Shown: positions 32,823-43,260 of the stretch, one piece after another
Position numbering within the stretch: the stretch's first letter is position 1
How the letters are laid out: each line of letters opens with the position of its first letter
Assembly (NCBI GenBank): GCA_033439255.1
Contig: CM065886.1
Coordinates: forward strand, 1,488,001-1,552,000
Length of the DNA: 64,000 nucleotides
Origin: Hericium rajendrae
Lineage: Eukaryota > Basidiomycota > Agaricomycetes > Russulales > Hericiaceae
Reading direction: 5' to 3'
Program-made: the position numbers and the translations under genes
The notes under the pieces: generated by a model
Told to the model about the DNA's origin: nothing
What the model saw: only the letters and a program-made list of their open reading frames with translations
Database searches by the model: none

Positions 32823-33834
32823 CTCAGTCGCTTGGCTGAGAAATTGTTCCCTCTTCGGACCAGTTGCCTTCATATCAGCAAATATACTACCGCGATGCTT
32901 TAGTAATCTGTGTACATCTCGCATGAAGACTCCTGCACAATCGGTACGAGGTCTTGGTTTACGAAGGGCGCTCGCCTTGTCGAGCTTCCCGATGGCATCT
33001 GCCGATGCACAGCCCTTCGTGGAACGAAGGCCACATAGCGCTTCTGACAGCGAAGGTGAAAATTAATTTGATATACTCTACGGATGGACATAATTCGATG
33101 CAGGGAAGGGCATTGGTGCGGCGGTGACAGTGTGCAATGTTCTGAGACCGCCGGCTTCTCAAGCCTAAAACTTGAAAGTAGACTTGCCAGGTCTGTGTCT
33201 GATTATTTTGACTCCATTGTTCTATATATATGCTGGCTTCCGGTCCCTGACCCAAGGAAGGCCGATGAGGCCGCATATCCACTTTTGACCGCCCAAATAA
33301 GGACCACGATGGACTCGAGTCGATGATCGCGCCGACGACATTCCATATTCCTGAACGATATCCCTGTGAGTGAGTCAGTTTCATCATCATGTAGTCAAGA
33401 GACTTACAGTGCTCGATCCAGGATCGGATCCAGCCTTCCTTCCAAGCCAGCCTTCCAGCCGGCTCACACGGAGGTCATGCATTCATATAGTGAAACCGGG
33501 AATGCAATTTGCGAAAACAGACCCAAGTAAGCTGCCAATAGTTTACATGAATCAATGACCGCCATTCAATACATAATACCAGTGGTAAGGACTAGGCTAC
33601 TGGTCCGTGTGTTGCGGCGGAGAACTGCAGAATGGTAAGGTAGAGTGCTAATATACACGGTGCTTTCGGGCTTCCCCGAAACGTTATACCGTACGTGTAC
33701 ACCTCGTGTAGTCTCCGTTGCTGACCTCACGCAGAAGACAGCCAAGTACCTGTGTGTCGCACCTCAGCGTGGTTGTTTTCTTCTTGTGCCGAAGTTGACT
33801 GGTTGACCCTTACCACCTGTCAGTCTTTGATACC
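32823..33834. other. Intergenic, no supported gene
   Basis: A minus-strand frame of 143 codons (32959-33390) has no recognisable domain. The last part is the upstream region of GNAT paralog C. Confidence 0.5.
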
Positions 33835-35116
33835 ATGGATGAAGGCGACCAAGAACGATCTTCGGAGGAGGCTGCCAGTGGTCCAGTAGATGCTGGAAGG
33901 GCACCATCTTCTAGATATGCCGAGTCTTCTGAAGACCAAAGCGCTCTCTTCGACAAGGCTGCCAGCATGCTCAATCGTGCCCGGCTAGAAAGCGTCAAGC
34001 TCGATCAGGTTTGCCACTCTGAAATCTCTCCTTCTCAGATCTCTCATATGCAATTCTAGGCGGCTGTGGTCCCCATTGACGTGACTAGCTTGCGTCTCGA
34101 ATTGGAGGAACATGAACATCATGATGACGACTCGGAGTTCGCCTTTTACCAGGTCTGTTCCTACTTCGATGCCAGTTCTGGTTCCATACCAATCACATTT
34201 TTATGTTAGGACTATCGGTTCTCAGCATCGGTAGCAGGGCTTTCAGGACGCCCTCTTACGCTCGTGTCTGTCCATGTACGGACGATAGACCGAGAAAAGA
34301 TCAGACCCAAGCATGCTTTCTACTACGAGATGGACGGCGTTTCTCATGTTCGTCAATGGCCTCACCGAACGCAAATCTTCATGCTGATGTATGCAATCTT
34401 CAGGGTTTGATTCACTTCTCCACAGCCGTCTTCGACAGATGCGGACAGATCAAAGACGACGTGGTATACTCTGGGTCTCGGGTGTGGGGTGAAGAGATCA
34501 ACGAATGGCGCGAGCTGGCGTATATCGAGGAAATCATTGTCAATAAGGCTTATCGCAGGCAAGGAATAGGCAGCTGGGCTCTCCGCGCTGTTTTGGAACA
34601 AAAGGAGCTAGCAGTAAGTCTAGCACACTTGCCCTGATAAGCCACCATCTGACCATGGCAAAGAGCTGTCCATGGATTTTCGCGTGGCCTTCAGTACTCA
34701 ATGACGACCTTTTTGGACCGCCGGACACGGCAGAGGTCTGGAACGCGAAGAAGGCGGGTGTCATCTCGCTCTACCGCAAGCTGGGCTTTCGTCGCGTCGG
34801 AGACACTTTCATTTTTGGATATGCTCGAGATGCGACGCACGCTTCGCGACACTTGCCTGAGGAGGAAGACGGGGAGGAAAAACCACGATCAGGCACGTCC
34901 AGTGAGCAGGTGTTCGATGAGCAAGTGCTCGACGAACGGGTGTTCGACGAACGGGCTCAGCAGGCGCTCGACCAGCAGGCTTTCGACGACCATTTATTCG
35001 ACCTACGGGCTCAGCAGGAGTTCGACCAACAGGCTTTAGACGACCAAATATTCGACGTACAGGCTCAGCAGGCGTTCGACCAGCAGACATTCGACGAGCA
35101 GTTCGACGGATTGTAG
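33835..35116 (+). CDS. GNAT-family N-acetyltransferase, paralog C, with pentapeptide-repeat tail
   Basis: Predicted exons are 33835-34008, 34060-34152, 34210-34347, 34404-34613 and 34664-35116, giving 355 aa. Motif A is VNKAYRRQGIGSWALRAVL; the fold ends with YRKLGFRRVGDTFIFGYARD at about residue 280. After that comes a tail absent from paralogs A and B: about a dozen 5-residue units of type x-F/L-D-E/D/Q-Q/R (AFDDH, ALDDQ, TFDEQ), from a 15-bp DNA repeat. The frame stops at 35116, but the same repeat runs on in frame to a second TAG at 35179-35181, so the stop is probably recent. Confidence 0.87.
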
Positions 35117-35181
35117 GAATTCGACGAGCAGGCTTTCGACGAGCAGTTCGATGAATGGCAGGGGTTCGATGGGGACGGCTA
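34899..35181 (+). repeat. 15-bp coding minisatellite
   Basis: The unit is about GAGCAGGCTTTCGAC. It encodes the repeated tail of GNAT paralog C and continues past that gene's stop codon in the same frame. Confidence 0.8.
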
Positions 35182-35433
35182 GCATGTCTGAGGTCATGAC
35201 CTATGAAGTTTTCTGAACACACGCTTGGGCTCACCCTATTATCTCATGTCGTCTTTCCGCACTATATCATGCAAAGGGGTGGTGTAATGTGCTGGGAACG
35301 ATGCTTACTGCTTTGTCGCTGTCTACGCCGTGAGCAAGAGCAGTCAGCTTCAAGGCCGTGCAACAAGTCGCCGGTGTCAATTGTTGGTGTCATCGGCTGG
35401 TGGTGCGTGAAACTCGTCCATTATGGGCCTACA

Positions 35434-36050
35434 TAATGATATTGAATGGGAACTTCTAGTTCGAGGTGACGGCATTCCTGACTGCCGTCCTCTTTCTTCA
35501 AATTTCAACAGCCACATAAGGACCCTGCGGTTTATAAGTGAGCCTCTCTGCAGTGCACAATGAAGCCGTTGAATACTTGCAACCATGACCGTCGCATACA
35601 ATATTATGGCCTTCGAATGCATTGAACTTTCGACCCTGCAGCTCAAGATGGACGAACGGGATGAAGGCTTATTGCCATTGCCTTCTTCCACAAGCAGGGT
35701 TTCCGCCGGAAGGGCGGTACTTGGTTCTCTTGGGTATGCTAGGGACGGAGGCCACCCTTCGAGGGCTTTGCCTATCAAGACGGATGCGGAGGCCACAAAG
35801 TCGGCGAGCGCGACGGGCTTTATGGAGAGGCAGTATAAGGAGCTCACGAGGGCGATGGGGGTCGAATGGTTATACAAATCAATTAGGTGCGGGTTGCCTT
35901 GTCTTACATCTTGTATAATCGATACTGGGTCAATGACAATCTGTCAACGGGCACTCGGACTCGTGTTGCAATGAAATCCCAGTGGCAAGTCGACAGCTGT
36001 CGACAGCAAGTTCAGAAAGCCGAGTCCTTGGGAACGCGCCTCGCGCATCT
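35434..36050 (+). pseudogene. Internally deleted duplicate of GNAT paralog A
   Basis: Upstream sequence (about 35434-35580) matches the 5' flank of paralog A (17850-18010). The ATG at 35608 starts a copy of its N-terminus (ELSTLQLKMDERD against VSTLQLKMDERD). The reading then jumps to the last exon: DNA matching FFRKQGFRRVGGTW is present in shifted frame, and SRALPIKTDAEATKS...ATGFMERQYKELTRAMGVEW matches the end of paralog A. All of motif A is missing, so it cannot be an active acetyltransferase. The 3' flank also matches. It is inverted relative to paralog A. Confidence 0.85.
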
Positions 36051-36464
36051 CCGGCCCACATTCCCACGCCCGCGCGCTATAAATTCTCGCCCGCGCCGTC
36101 GCCTTTCCGCACTCATTTCCGGACCCGCACTATTGTCCCCCTGCGCTGCACCCCGCTCGCGCAGGAGCCTACCGCAGGTCCGAGAGCGAGCCGTCTCTAG
36201 CTGGAGTGTCCCCTTTCCTTTGGGAGCCGGCGACGGGTGGGGCGATGTTCCTTACCAGAGACGCGACATTTTTTCGTCGATGGCATTGCGTGTCGACGGG
36301 GTGAAGACGGGGGTGTTGGGTGGGGTTGGTACACTCTTGTTGAGGTTGTTCTGTGGTGAATAATATCATTGGTGTTTCCCATTACCGTTGGCGATCTCGG
36401 CATGGAATGACTTGGTCTGAACCCGTGATGACTATTTTGGCTTGAAAGACCGAAGGTCCAACAA
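36051..36464. other. Intergenic, no supported gene
   Basis: GC-rich DNA between the GNAT pseudogene and the duplicated DUF1275 block. No gene is supported. Confidence 0.4.
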
Positions 36465-36567
36465 CCTCTACGTAGTGCAGGATATCTAATGATGGCACGC
36501 AACTCGGGTATACACGAAACAATCCAAATGTCTAGATCCTCCATCCAGTCCACGGCGCCCTGACATT

Positions 36568-37795
36568 TTACTTCTTGCCCGCCTTCTTCGCGGGCACGAA
36601 CAGCCACGCGAGCGCGATGAGCACGCGCATGCCCGTGCCGATGCCAAGCGCGGCAGGTGAGCCGATGGCCTGCAGAATCGCGCGGCTCACGAACCCGCCG
36701 AGGAAGAGCGCGAGGATCGCGACGAGCTTGAGGTCGCGCGAGATGACCGCGCGCCGGAGGTCGAACAGCTTCGGGTCCGCCATCAGCTCGCACCACACCG
36801 TCGTCAGCACGACTGCACGCCCCATCAGCACTGCAGAGAGAAGAAGGCGGGGAGGGACGCACTGGTGGTCGCGAACTGGGTGTTGAGGCGCTTGCCCATG
36901 ATGCCCTGCAGGCCGAGGCTCGCGCTCATGAGCCCGAGACACGCGAACGTGCCGGCGCGCGTCCACGTCGGCACGTCGCGCGCGTCGGCGACGCTCGCCT
37001 GGCCGCTCTTCCAGAGGGCGATGGCGGCGGCCATGGTGAAGAGGGCCTGGATGAAGGTGCCGAGGGCGAGCCAGGCGCGGGTGCGGGCGCCCATGCGGTC
37101 GCCGATGCGGCCGATGGAGGCGCCGAAGATGAAGGTGAGGACGGAGGTGAGGGCTTGTTGGTCGGCGAGGTGAAAGGAGGTGTCGCGGTGGCCTGGAGGG
37201 CCTTGGAAGAGGCGTGCGAGGGCGAGGGCGAGCTGGAACGGAGGTCAGTTCGTATCGGTATACTAGAGAGGGTTCGCAGCCCCCGACTCGGATCTGGCCA
37301 GTGAAGAGCATTAATTGCTCCACCATGCTATCTGCAGACGCGTCCAGGAATAATCCAGGTTTGCGCGAATGCGAGTGCGCGAGCGCGTCTCCTAACGCGG
37401 CGTGCTCGGCGCCACCGTCCACCAGTTGAGTCGAGATTCGAGTGGGGTGGCTGCGAAAACTCTTTACGAAACGAGGAAAACAAACACACCTGCACAGAGT
37501 TGCCAGTCTGGAAACCGCACCAGACGAAAATCGCAGAGAACGAAATGGCGTCGCTAGAGGGCTAGGTCAAAACTTATGTGCGCAGAACAACAAAAACGAG
37601 CACGCACATGTACCCAGTCATGAAGCAATACGCAGCAAGCGGCAACGTCGACGAACTAGGCTCGACCTCGGTAAAGAGGTAGTCCTTGACGCCGCTCGGG
37701 AGCAGCTTGAGGCTCGACGAGTCGGCAGAGACGGGGCGCGGGAGGTCGCCGTCGCCGGCCTCCTCGGCCTTGGATAGGGGCGCGGTCTCAGCCAT
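36568..37795 (-). CDS. DUF1275 (YoaK-like) membrane protein, paralog 1
   Basis: Predicted exons are 37795-37608, 37553-37490, 37232-36863 and 36812-36568, giving 288 aa. About six hydrophobic segments are visible, among them LAAYCFMTGYIDAISF, ALTSVLTFIFGASIG, LGTFIQALFTMAAAIAL, LVAILALFLGGFVSRAIL and MRVLIALAWLFV. The GYIDAISF and GFQTGNS motifs are typical of DUF1275. The protein ends in a Lys-rich tail. The family is of unknown function. Intron 2 (257 bp) holds a SINE-like segment; its counterpart in paralog 3 is only 49 bp. Confidence 0.9.
37245..37480 (-). mobile_element. SINE-like insertion in DUF1275 paralog 1 intron
   Basis: Minus-strand reading gives GAGTTTTCGCAGCCACCCC, then CTCAACTGGTGGACGGTG (A-box-like), and ends with GATCCGAGTCGGGGGCTGCG (B-box-like). 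It is diverged but in the family's order. Confidence 0.55.
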
Positions 37796-38092
37796 AATGG
37801 TCCGGATCGCGACGCTGTAAACGACAGACGGAGGGTTATAAGCAAGGGCAAAAGAGCGACGAGCAGGGCACGGACAGATAAGGGCGCGGTATCGATGCAA
37901 GTCCGATGGGTTATGCACGTCCGTCTGTCACGGTGTGAACGCTGGTGCTCGGAAGATCAAGCTTGGCCTGCGAGTTTCCAAGGCGCTCCGTCCCGCCAAG
38001 CTATGGCAGTAGCAATGGAATGGCTGTGGGAGACGGAAGAGGGGGTCGCTCAGGGCGAGCATAAATAAGAGGATGCTGTCGATTGCCAATAT

Positions 38093-38990
38093 GATGGATG
38101 GGTGGGGTGGACATAGTGGTTGAGCGAGGAGCGACGAGACTGAAGGTCTGTCTGTGGGAGCGACGAGAAGCAAGTTGACGTTTATTGGTCCGAATGGGTC
38201 CACGTCCTCGGTGCCTGGGCGCTTCTTCACTTGCTCCTCCGTCTCCTCGATTTCGATCGACTTTCATTCTCACGTACCGACGGCAAGTCTCGTTCTCGTG
38301 TACTCTGTACCAACTGGCCGAACTCAGCATGGTGCTTCTCCCCAGTGGGATCGACAATCTCGCGTTCACGGCTTCACGATTGCGATCTCGCCTCGCGCGT
38401 AGGACGATGTACCGAGAGCAAATGCGAAAGTGTACCTGCGGACCCCAGAGAAGTGAGACGTAAGTGTGTTTGCCTTGTCTCTTTTTCTACTATCTAGTAC
38501 CACAGGCCCTTTTCTTCGCATCCTAGGTCTCTTTTCTAGTATCTAGCAGCCTAGCGGAGTTCTCTCGCGCGCTCCACTTATCCTCTGGAGTAGCGAAGCA
38601 GTCCGTCGTCTCTAATTCTCTCTTTTTCTTAACTGACCGGAGCCCGCAATTTCCAGGATTTCTTCTGGCTTTGTCTCGCCCGATTTGACTGTTCCCGCCA
38701 AATCGCGCCCCTTCCCGCACCTCGACGATGCGCCGGCCGGGGCAGTGAACCCGTCTTGTTCAAGGCGCTGACCGCGCGCACCTGCTGCGCGCAAGGCGAC
38801 ATCGACCGAGGCAACGGACGGCGCCGCGACCAACCACTTCCCTACCGCTGATGGCGCTCTCCACGCTGTGTGCGCATGGCGGAAAGCAGGCGGCACAGGA
38901 CGGCACGGATACGACCAGCCTGCGAAACACGAGACCGTGAGCTTCCATGCCCCGTTGCACGCGATGACAACTTACTGCCTGCATCCACCA
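38093..38990. other. Intergenic, no supported gene
   Basis: Short frames only. GTAAGTGTG at 38461 is the first donor-like site of the kind repeated through the array that follows. Confidence 0.4.
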
Positions 38991-41900
38991 AAGAGCCAAC
39001 CACATCGCGAACGAGTTTCATCAAGAAGATCCATCCGCGCCGCGCCCTCTCGCCCTTGCCGTTCGCCAAGTCCGGAGCAACGCGTTCGCCGCGGGTGTAT
39101 CTGCGGTTCGGCCCATCTTACTTGACGATGATGCTCTTGTGGCATGGTCCAGCTGTCAGCGAGACCGGAGGGGAGTGCGGACGACGGCGTCGGGAAGACT
39201 TGTATCAACACAGCCAGAGTCGGCGAGCAGCCGCAGTCGACGCGTGCAACACGGCGAGCGCGCCGGAGCGGCCTCTGTGGACGTTGACGCGTCCGCGTTT
39301 TCGGCGACGGACGAGATATAGACAAAGTAACTGCCCGCGGGAATGAGGAAAAGCGCCGCGTGCGCCAGAAGTCCTGCCAGAACAAACGTCGGTAAGTGAT
39401 ATCCCCGTTCGCGAAGAGACGAGAAACTCACCCGTTCAATCCAGCGGTGTCATCCGCATCTTCAGCGGGACATGGGTCCTTATCACTCCCTCTCACGCTA
39501 GCCTCACCCGCGACTTGAGGGCACAGCGAGCGTTCCGCCTTCGCGCCCGCACCACGTAACTTGACGATGACGCCCGGAGGACGTGAAGGAGGGGGGCGGG
39601 AACTCGATGATGACCTTGGAAGTCGCAAATGTGTGACACCGTCCGGTGGAGAGCGCGACAGGCAGGATATCTGATGCGAAGATTGTGCGAGATGCGCGCA
39701 CGACCCGTACTTGATGATGACGCCCTGCGTGTATCATGCATGCGCGGGGTGTGGTTTGTGGACAGGGCGACGGCAGCGCGGAAGACAAAGGATTTTTATG
39801 TCTGCCCGGATTCGCTGAGAAACAGTAAGTAGCTGTACACGCTCGAGAAGAAAGTCACTCACCTCTTTAACCTAGCCAGGAGAGCTACACGCGAAGATAC
39901 GAGCACCCGACAAGGTCACGGCAAGTCTGCGCGCAACCCGCCCGAGGTAACTTGACGATGACGCCCTTGGCGTCCATTTGCAGGCGCGGCGGCTTCGGAA
40001 TCCTCCTCTCTCACCGTTTATCTCCCGAAGGCGAATGCTCGGCCTCGGGTGACGATCTGATACAAGTCGAAGATAAGCAACACCCTCAGAGATGTTTGAA
40101 CGCGAAGACTCACTAAATATGTCCATCCACGGATGTACGTAGCTTGCGCCGTCATTCACGCGCCCACGACATGCACTTGACGATGACGCCCTTGGCGTCC
40201 AATCGCAGGCCCGGCGGCTTCGGAAGATGAACGATGCATGGGCGACGGGAGTGGCGGCAGTGCTCAGCGGGAATCCGCAGATCTTGACAATCAGGGATCC
40301 CTGCTCGATGTCGGGAGAATACGAAGGAGGTCCGTGGGACTGACATCACCGCGAAGACAGTGCGCGATGTAAGGTTCCCGAAGACGGACGCTCGGGCGAT
40401 AATCTCATAGTCAAAGGTAAGCAATGCCCCAGGAACGTTTGAACGCAAAGACTCACCCTTGAAGCCCATTCGGCACAGTCCAAAGGGACCGAGTGCACGC
40501 CGTCATTCATGCGCCCGCGACGGGTACTTGACGATGACGCCCTTGGTGTCCAATCGCAGGTGCATGGGTCGAAGGAGATGCGACGCGCGGACGGCGAGAA
40601 CAGGACTCATTCAGCGGAGATCCGCTGACTTCGACAGCTGGTACTTCCAGCAGGGATCACTGCTCGCCGCAGAGCAACATTCTCCGATTTTGGACCACGT
40701 AAACCGGCTAGTTTGGGTGTCAAGGTGAGTTTCGGTTCGACTCGGCTAAACGCGCGGTAACTTACAGATCGCAGCATGTAGAACGCGCGCCAGGCCACGC
40801 TCGGCGCTCGCTACCACCTTCTTGACATCAGAACAAGTCCACCGACTCTGATCACGACGAATTCAACTTTGGAGCCATGCGTTTCCGTTCGCCGAGGGAC
40901 GAGCCCCAAAATTTCGGCCGATGATACCTGCGTTTCGCGAGCCAAGGTCAGTTCCGTTCTTCAAGCATCGTGATAGAAACTCACTTTGCGACGCAGGTCT
41001 CGCGATGGGCTGCGCCCATCGCTCGCGGACGATGTCACCGGAGGCCCGCTGACATGTACTTCGAAGCTTTATCCTTTGAATGCGCTTGCCGCTCGGCGCG
41101 GGCCTCGAAATCTCAGAAATTCCGGCGAAAAAGGCTTCCTTCCGATGGGCTTCGTGAGTCCACATATGCATCGGCTGATCACGCGTTGAAATACTCACTG
41201 AAAGTCCAGAGCACGCGCGGGGCTGCGCCCCGCGCTCGCAGACAATGTCAGCGGGAGCCCGCTGACGTGAAATTCGTCTATATAGTCTTTGAGTGCGCTT
41301 GCCGCTCGGCGCGGGCCTTTTGACCCTGGAATTTTGGGCGCAAAAAGGGATTTTCTGTGAGGTCAGGTCAGTCACAAGCTTTTTCGGGTAAGTACAATGG
41401 AGATTGGCCTACAGCACACGAAATTGCACTGCAGATATCTTCAGAATTCGTGCCCTACACCCGCGGAGGGATGCGGCGGGCTTCGCCCGCCTCCCGCCAA
41501 GCGTGCCGTGAGCGTCGGACCGACGCTCACTTCGTAGGCATTGTCCTATGGACCAGTAGGCCGCTCGGCGCGGGCCACTGGATTCTGAAATTTTGGGACC
41601 AAATCTTGTTTTCTGGGATGCCAGGTGAGCGTGAAAAGATCTCGGCTAATCAGGAGTGAAAACAGCTTACAGGGATCTGAAAAGGCGTTGTACAGTCCCA
41701 CAGAACCCGCGCCTTCCACATGGGAACGTGTCCGGCGGGCTTCGCCCGCCTCACGTCAAGCGGGACCGTGAGCGTCGCCCCGACGCTCACGTCGTTGGCT
41801 TTATCCTATGGACCGGTAGGCCGCTCGGCGCGGGCCTCTGGATCCTGGAATTTTGGGGCCGAAAGTTCGTTTTCTGGGAGTCCAGGTGAGTACCTTTTCA

Positions 41901-43260
41901 ACTCGGCTAATTTCAATAGAAGATGACTTACCGGGACGCAGGAACGCAGCGCGCACACGCGCAGACCTCGCCGTACATCGCTCGATCACGTCTGTCGAGC
42001 TGTGCTCGACTCTGGACGCAACACGCCCACGGTGAACGTGGACCAACGCGAACACGGGACGGAATGGACCGCGCTTGCTGGGCTGCGCCCAGCAGCGCGC
42101 AGGCGTTGTCGGGGCTTGGTTTGCCCCGAAATTGAAGGCCTTAGCCTAAGGATGGGTCGCCGCTCGGCGCGGGCCACTGGACGTTGAAATATCCGCGATG
42201 AAGACTGCGTTTTTGGAAGCTTTCGTAAGTACTCGTTCATCTTCGATGATTGCAATGAAAACGACTCACCGGGACTCATAAGTTTGTTGCATGGACATCG
42301 AACACCGAATCGCGCTCGCAAATCCTTACAGAAGACGCGCACTGGCCGCCTGCGTAGAATGCAATGCGCCGCGCTTGCTGGGCGCAGCGGCGCGGAGACG
42401 ACAACGGGGCGAACAAGGCCCCAACAACAAAAGCCCATCCTACGAGCGTGGTTGCCGCTCGTCGCGGGCCACTGAACTTTGAAAAACGGCGGCAAAATAG
42501 GTCTTCTGAGAGTAGAGGTTAGTGCTTGTGAGGCTCAGCTAATAACAAGGGGACCGACTCACCAGGATGTCAAAGGTGGTGCGCATATGGAAGTATTCAT
42601 ACAGCACTCCCCGCGAACGTCTACTTCGGGTGGAAACAGTCATGCGGGTGTGCGAGGCTTCGCCCAGCACTCCTGCTCGCATGGCGTCGGTGTCGAGAAG
42701 GCTGAATCAGATGCCGTGTGCGCGACTTGCCATGCAGCTGTGAGTCTCCGCAACTTGGCGAAAAAGGCTGAAATTCAACCTGAGGTGAGTACGAGATCGA
42801 GTCTGTTGAATGAATCACTGAACACGCACCCTCTGTCATGAATCCTTCTGGCTGCGCACAAAGTATCTCCCACCTCTACTGAAACAGATTGTCCTCAAGC
42901 TTAACTTCGCACAGCGTAGCTGTCGTGCGACGTCACTGCCTCTATCAGGTGCAGAAACGAGCAATACAACAGTCAGCTTGTTCGAATCACGGCGCTGGTG
43001 AGCTGCGCTGTCGCGCTCTCGCGTTACAGCTGGCAGAACTGGAAGAGATTGTGAACCCGGTGAGTATGATGCACTACGACGTAGATAATCGCACATACCC
43101 TCGAACCATCAACAGCTCGACACATGTTATAGCCAATGGTGTCAAACTTGATGTCGACGTCCTCTCGTTCTGCAGTGATGCCCGGATTTTAGTACCTTGC
43201 AACGTCTAACTTGTCGATGACGCGCTAGCGTGTTGTCATATTTCTCTGGTAGATCTGGAC
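38990..43260. repeat. Degenerate tandem array of structured units of about 210-350 bp
   Basis: Two motifs recur. ACTTGACGATGACGCCCTTG, more or less diverged, lies at about 39120, 39559, 39707, 39949, 40174, 40526 and 43208; on the minus strand it reads GVIVK. CCGCTCGGCGCGGGCC lies near 41082, 41296, 41560, 41817, 42157 and 42451. Units are separated by a donor-like GTRAGT, then about 40-60 nt, often with CGGCTAAT, then ACTCACC, a donor on the other strand (e.g. 39390, 39826, 40726, 41886, 42225, 42786, 43058). Several units carry perfect hairpins such as GAGCGTCGCCCCGACGCTC. I recognise no protein. It could be a repeat-exon gene, a structured non-coding RNA locus or decayed satellite. Confidence 0.6.

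Larger units (their letters stand above)
36465..38092. repeat. Segmental duplication block 1
   Basis: It matches 48763-50890 in direct orientation, from a shared GTGCAGGATATCTAA about 90 bp past the stop codon, through the whole gene, to GCCAATATGATGGA about 300 bp upstream of the start. The two blocks differ mainly by extra DNA in intron 2 and a small insertion in intron 1 of block 2. Confidence 0.9.

Noticed and set aside
39000-43260. CRISPR-like array
   Set aside because: The units are far too long and degenerate, with no constant short repeat or unique spacers, and the DNA is eukaryotic nuclear.
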